NCBI GenBank assembly: GCA_949316235.1
Contig: OX438759.1
Location: 18,414,618 to 18,478,617, forward strand
DNA from: Oegoconia quadripuncta
Taxonomy: Eukaryota; Arthropoda; Insecta; Lepidoptera; Autostichidae
Length of the DNA stretch: 64,000 nt
Reading direction: 5' to 3'
Under the pieces are notes generated by a model, which made no database searches, was not told the DNA's origin, and worked only from the letters and a program-made list of their open reading frames with translations. Below are positions 63,445-64,000 of the stretch, piece after piece. Numbering within the stretch: the first letter of the stretch is position 1; the number at the start of each line of letters is the position of its first letter. The position numbers and the translations under genes are program-made.

Positions 63445-63570
63445 TTGGTACCCGGAGTGTCATAGGATACATTTATAGTAAAAAATCCAATATGGCGTCC
63501 GCAAAATACAAAATATGCTGTCAGTTTTTTGGTTTTTAAATACTTAAATAGTTATTCGTTAGAAACAAAT
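63445..63570 (+). repeat. dispersed repeat pair with 46735-46890
   Basis: It shares 'ggagtgtcataggatacatt', 'tccgcaaaata' and 'acttaaatagttattcg' with the other copy. Confidence 0.5.
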
Positions 63571-63910
63571 AAATTATGAAGCATTTTTGTTTAGTCTTAT
63601 ATTACTGCCAGCTTTACAATTAGCTACAGTGTGACAAGTCTCCTGTAACAATCAAGTTCCCATTATACTTTCCCTTCAAAATTCCCGGAGCTGGAGCCTG
63701 AGCTTAGTGTTGTCGGATAATTTTCCTTTCCTCTACAGATTATGATAAAAAGTTACTGTTTTGTGGAGATTGTTGAAGTGTTATTTATTATTCTAGAGAT
63801 GCCTGAACTTTAAGTTACATTATACACAGATAAGGCCTTTGTGTAAAGTTGTGTCTGTTGAATGTTGTGTTCCATAATGCGACGTGATCATGACGTCTGT
63901 GTAGTTCAAT
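63571..63910. other. unassigned spacer
   Basis: No gene or known repeat was recognised. Confidence 0.3.
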
Positions 63911-64000
63911 TTTTTTTGATGCACAACGAATTAGCACTTGACCTCAATCACACCTGATGTTAAGTAAAGATGATGCCGAAGGTGGTAGCGAACTGACCCG
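63911..64000 (-). mobile_element. SINE-A copy, cut by the window end
   Basis: It has poly(T), 'gatgcacaacgaattagc', 'ctcaatcacacctgatgtt' and 'gatgccgaaggtggtag', continuing beyond the window. Confidence 0.85.

Overview
The window looks like gene-poor, transposon-packed nuclear DNA from an insect, most probably a moth or butterfly. It is AT-rich, has no bacterial-type operons, and I found no convincing host gene. It is dominated by short tRNA-derived retroposons (SINEs), decayed ends of non-LTR retrotransposons (LINEs), small inverted-repeat DNA transposons and microsatellites. The Lepidoptera assignment rests on the general look of the SINE and LINE ends and is an inference. I use local family names: SINE-A (about 20 copies), SINE-B (about 10), SINE-C (3), SINE-5S (about 8, with a 5S-rRNA-like core), and LINE-W, -F, -N, -H, -G, -E and -R1 for seven kinds of LINE 3' end.

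The one complete multi-gene unit is a 7,496-bp LTR retrotransposon at 34983-42478. It is an errantivirus (insect endogenous retrovirus of the Ty3/gypsy group). It has two 223-bp LTRs that read as identical, a 4-bp target duplication (TTCG), a primer-binding site of tRNA-Ser type, and open gag, pol and env frames. Gag (35638-36738) forms the particle. Pol is in the -1 frame behind a G_GGT_TTT slippery heptamer at 36699 and carries protease, reverse transcriptase, RNase H and integrase with their catalytic residues. Env (40613-42313) has a furin-type site and a membrane anchor, and its last codons lie inside the 3' LTR. Splice-like signals at 35457 and 40590 would join a short leader exon to env in frame. 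Identical LTRs and open frames mean a very recent insertion.

Layout. 1-5.4 kb: SINE-A copies in both orientations, a LINE tail, a large palindrome and a 292-bp retroposon with a 15-bp target duplication. 5.5-12.3 kb: SINE-B, SINE-A and two copies of LINE-W, each broken by a SINE-A. 13-15.2 kb: SINE-A, a 500-bp array of 84-bp units built from 17-bp monomers, flanked by diverged direct repeats. 15.5-17.2 kb: R1-like and other LINE remnants. 18-26.2 kb: SINE-C, mariner-type MITEs, a 139-bp tandem repeat, and SINE-A nested in SINE-B. 26.5-30.7 kb: LINE ends and a Tc1/mariner element with long terminal inverted repeats. 30.8-34.5 kb: a decayed PIF/Harbinger-like transposon. 34.5-42.5 kb: SINE-5S and the errantivirus. 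42.6-64 kb: more SINEs, mariner MITEs (one inside SINE-B), foldback elements, a TTA-flanked MITE and LINE ends.

Nested insertions give a partial order: SINE-B before SINE-A and mariner, LINE-W before SINE-A, SINE-C before the 170-bp poly(A) insert. The errantivirus is the youngest by LTR identity. Very high nested-repeat density without host genes would fit heterochromatin, a W chromosome or a piRNA cluster, but sequence alone cannot tell these apart.
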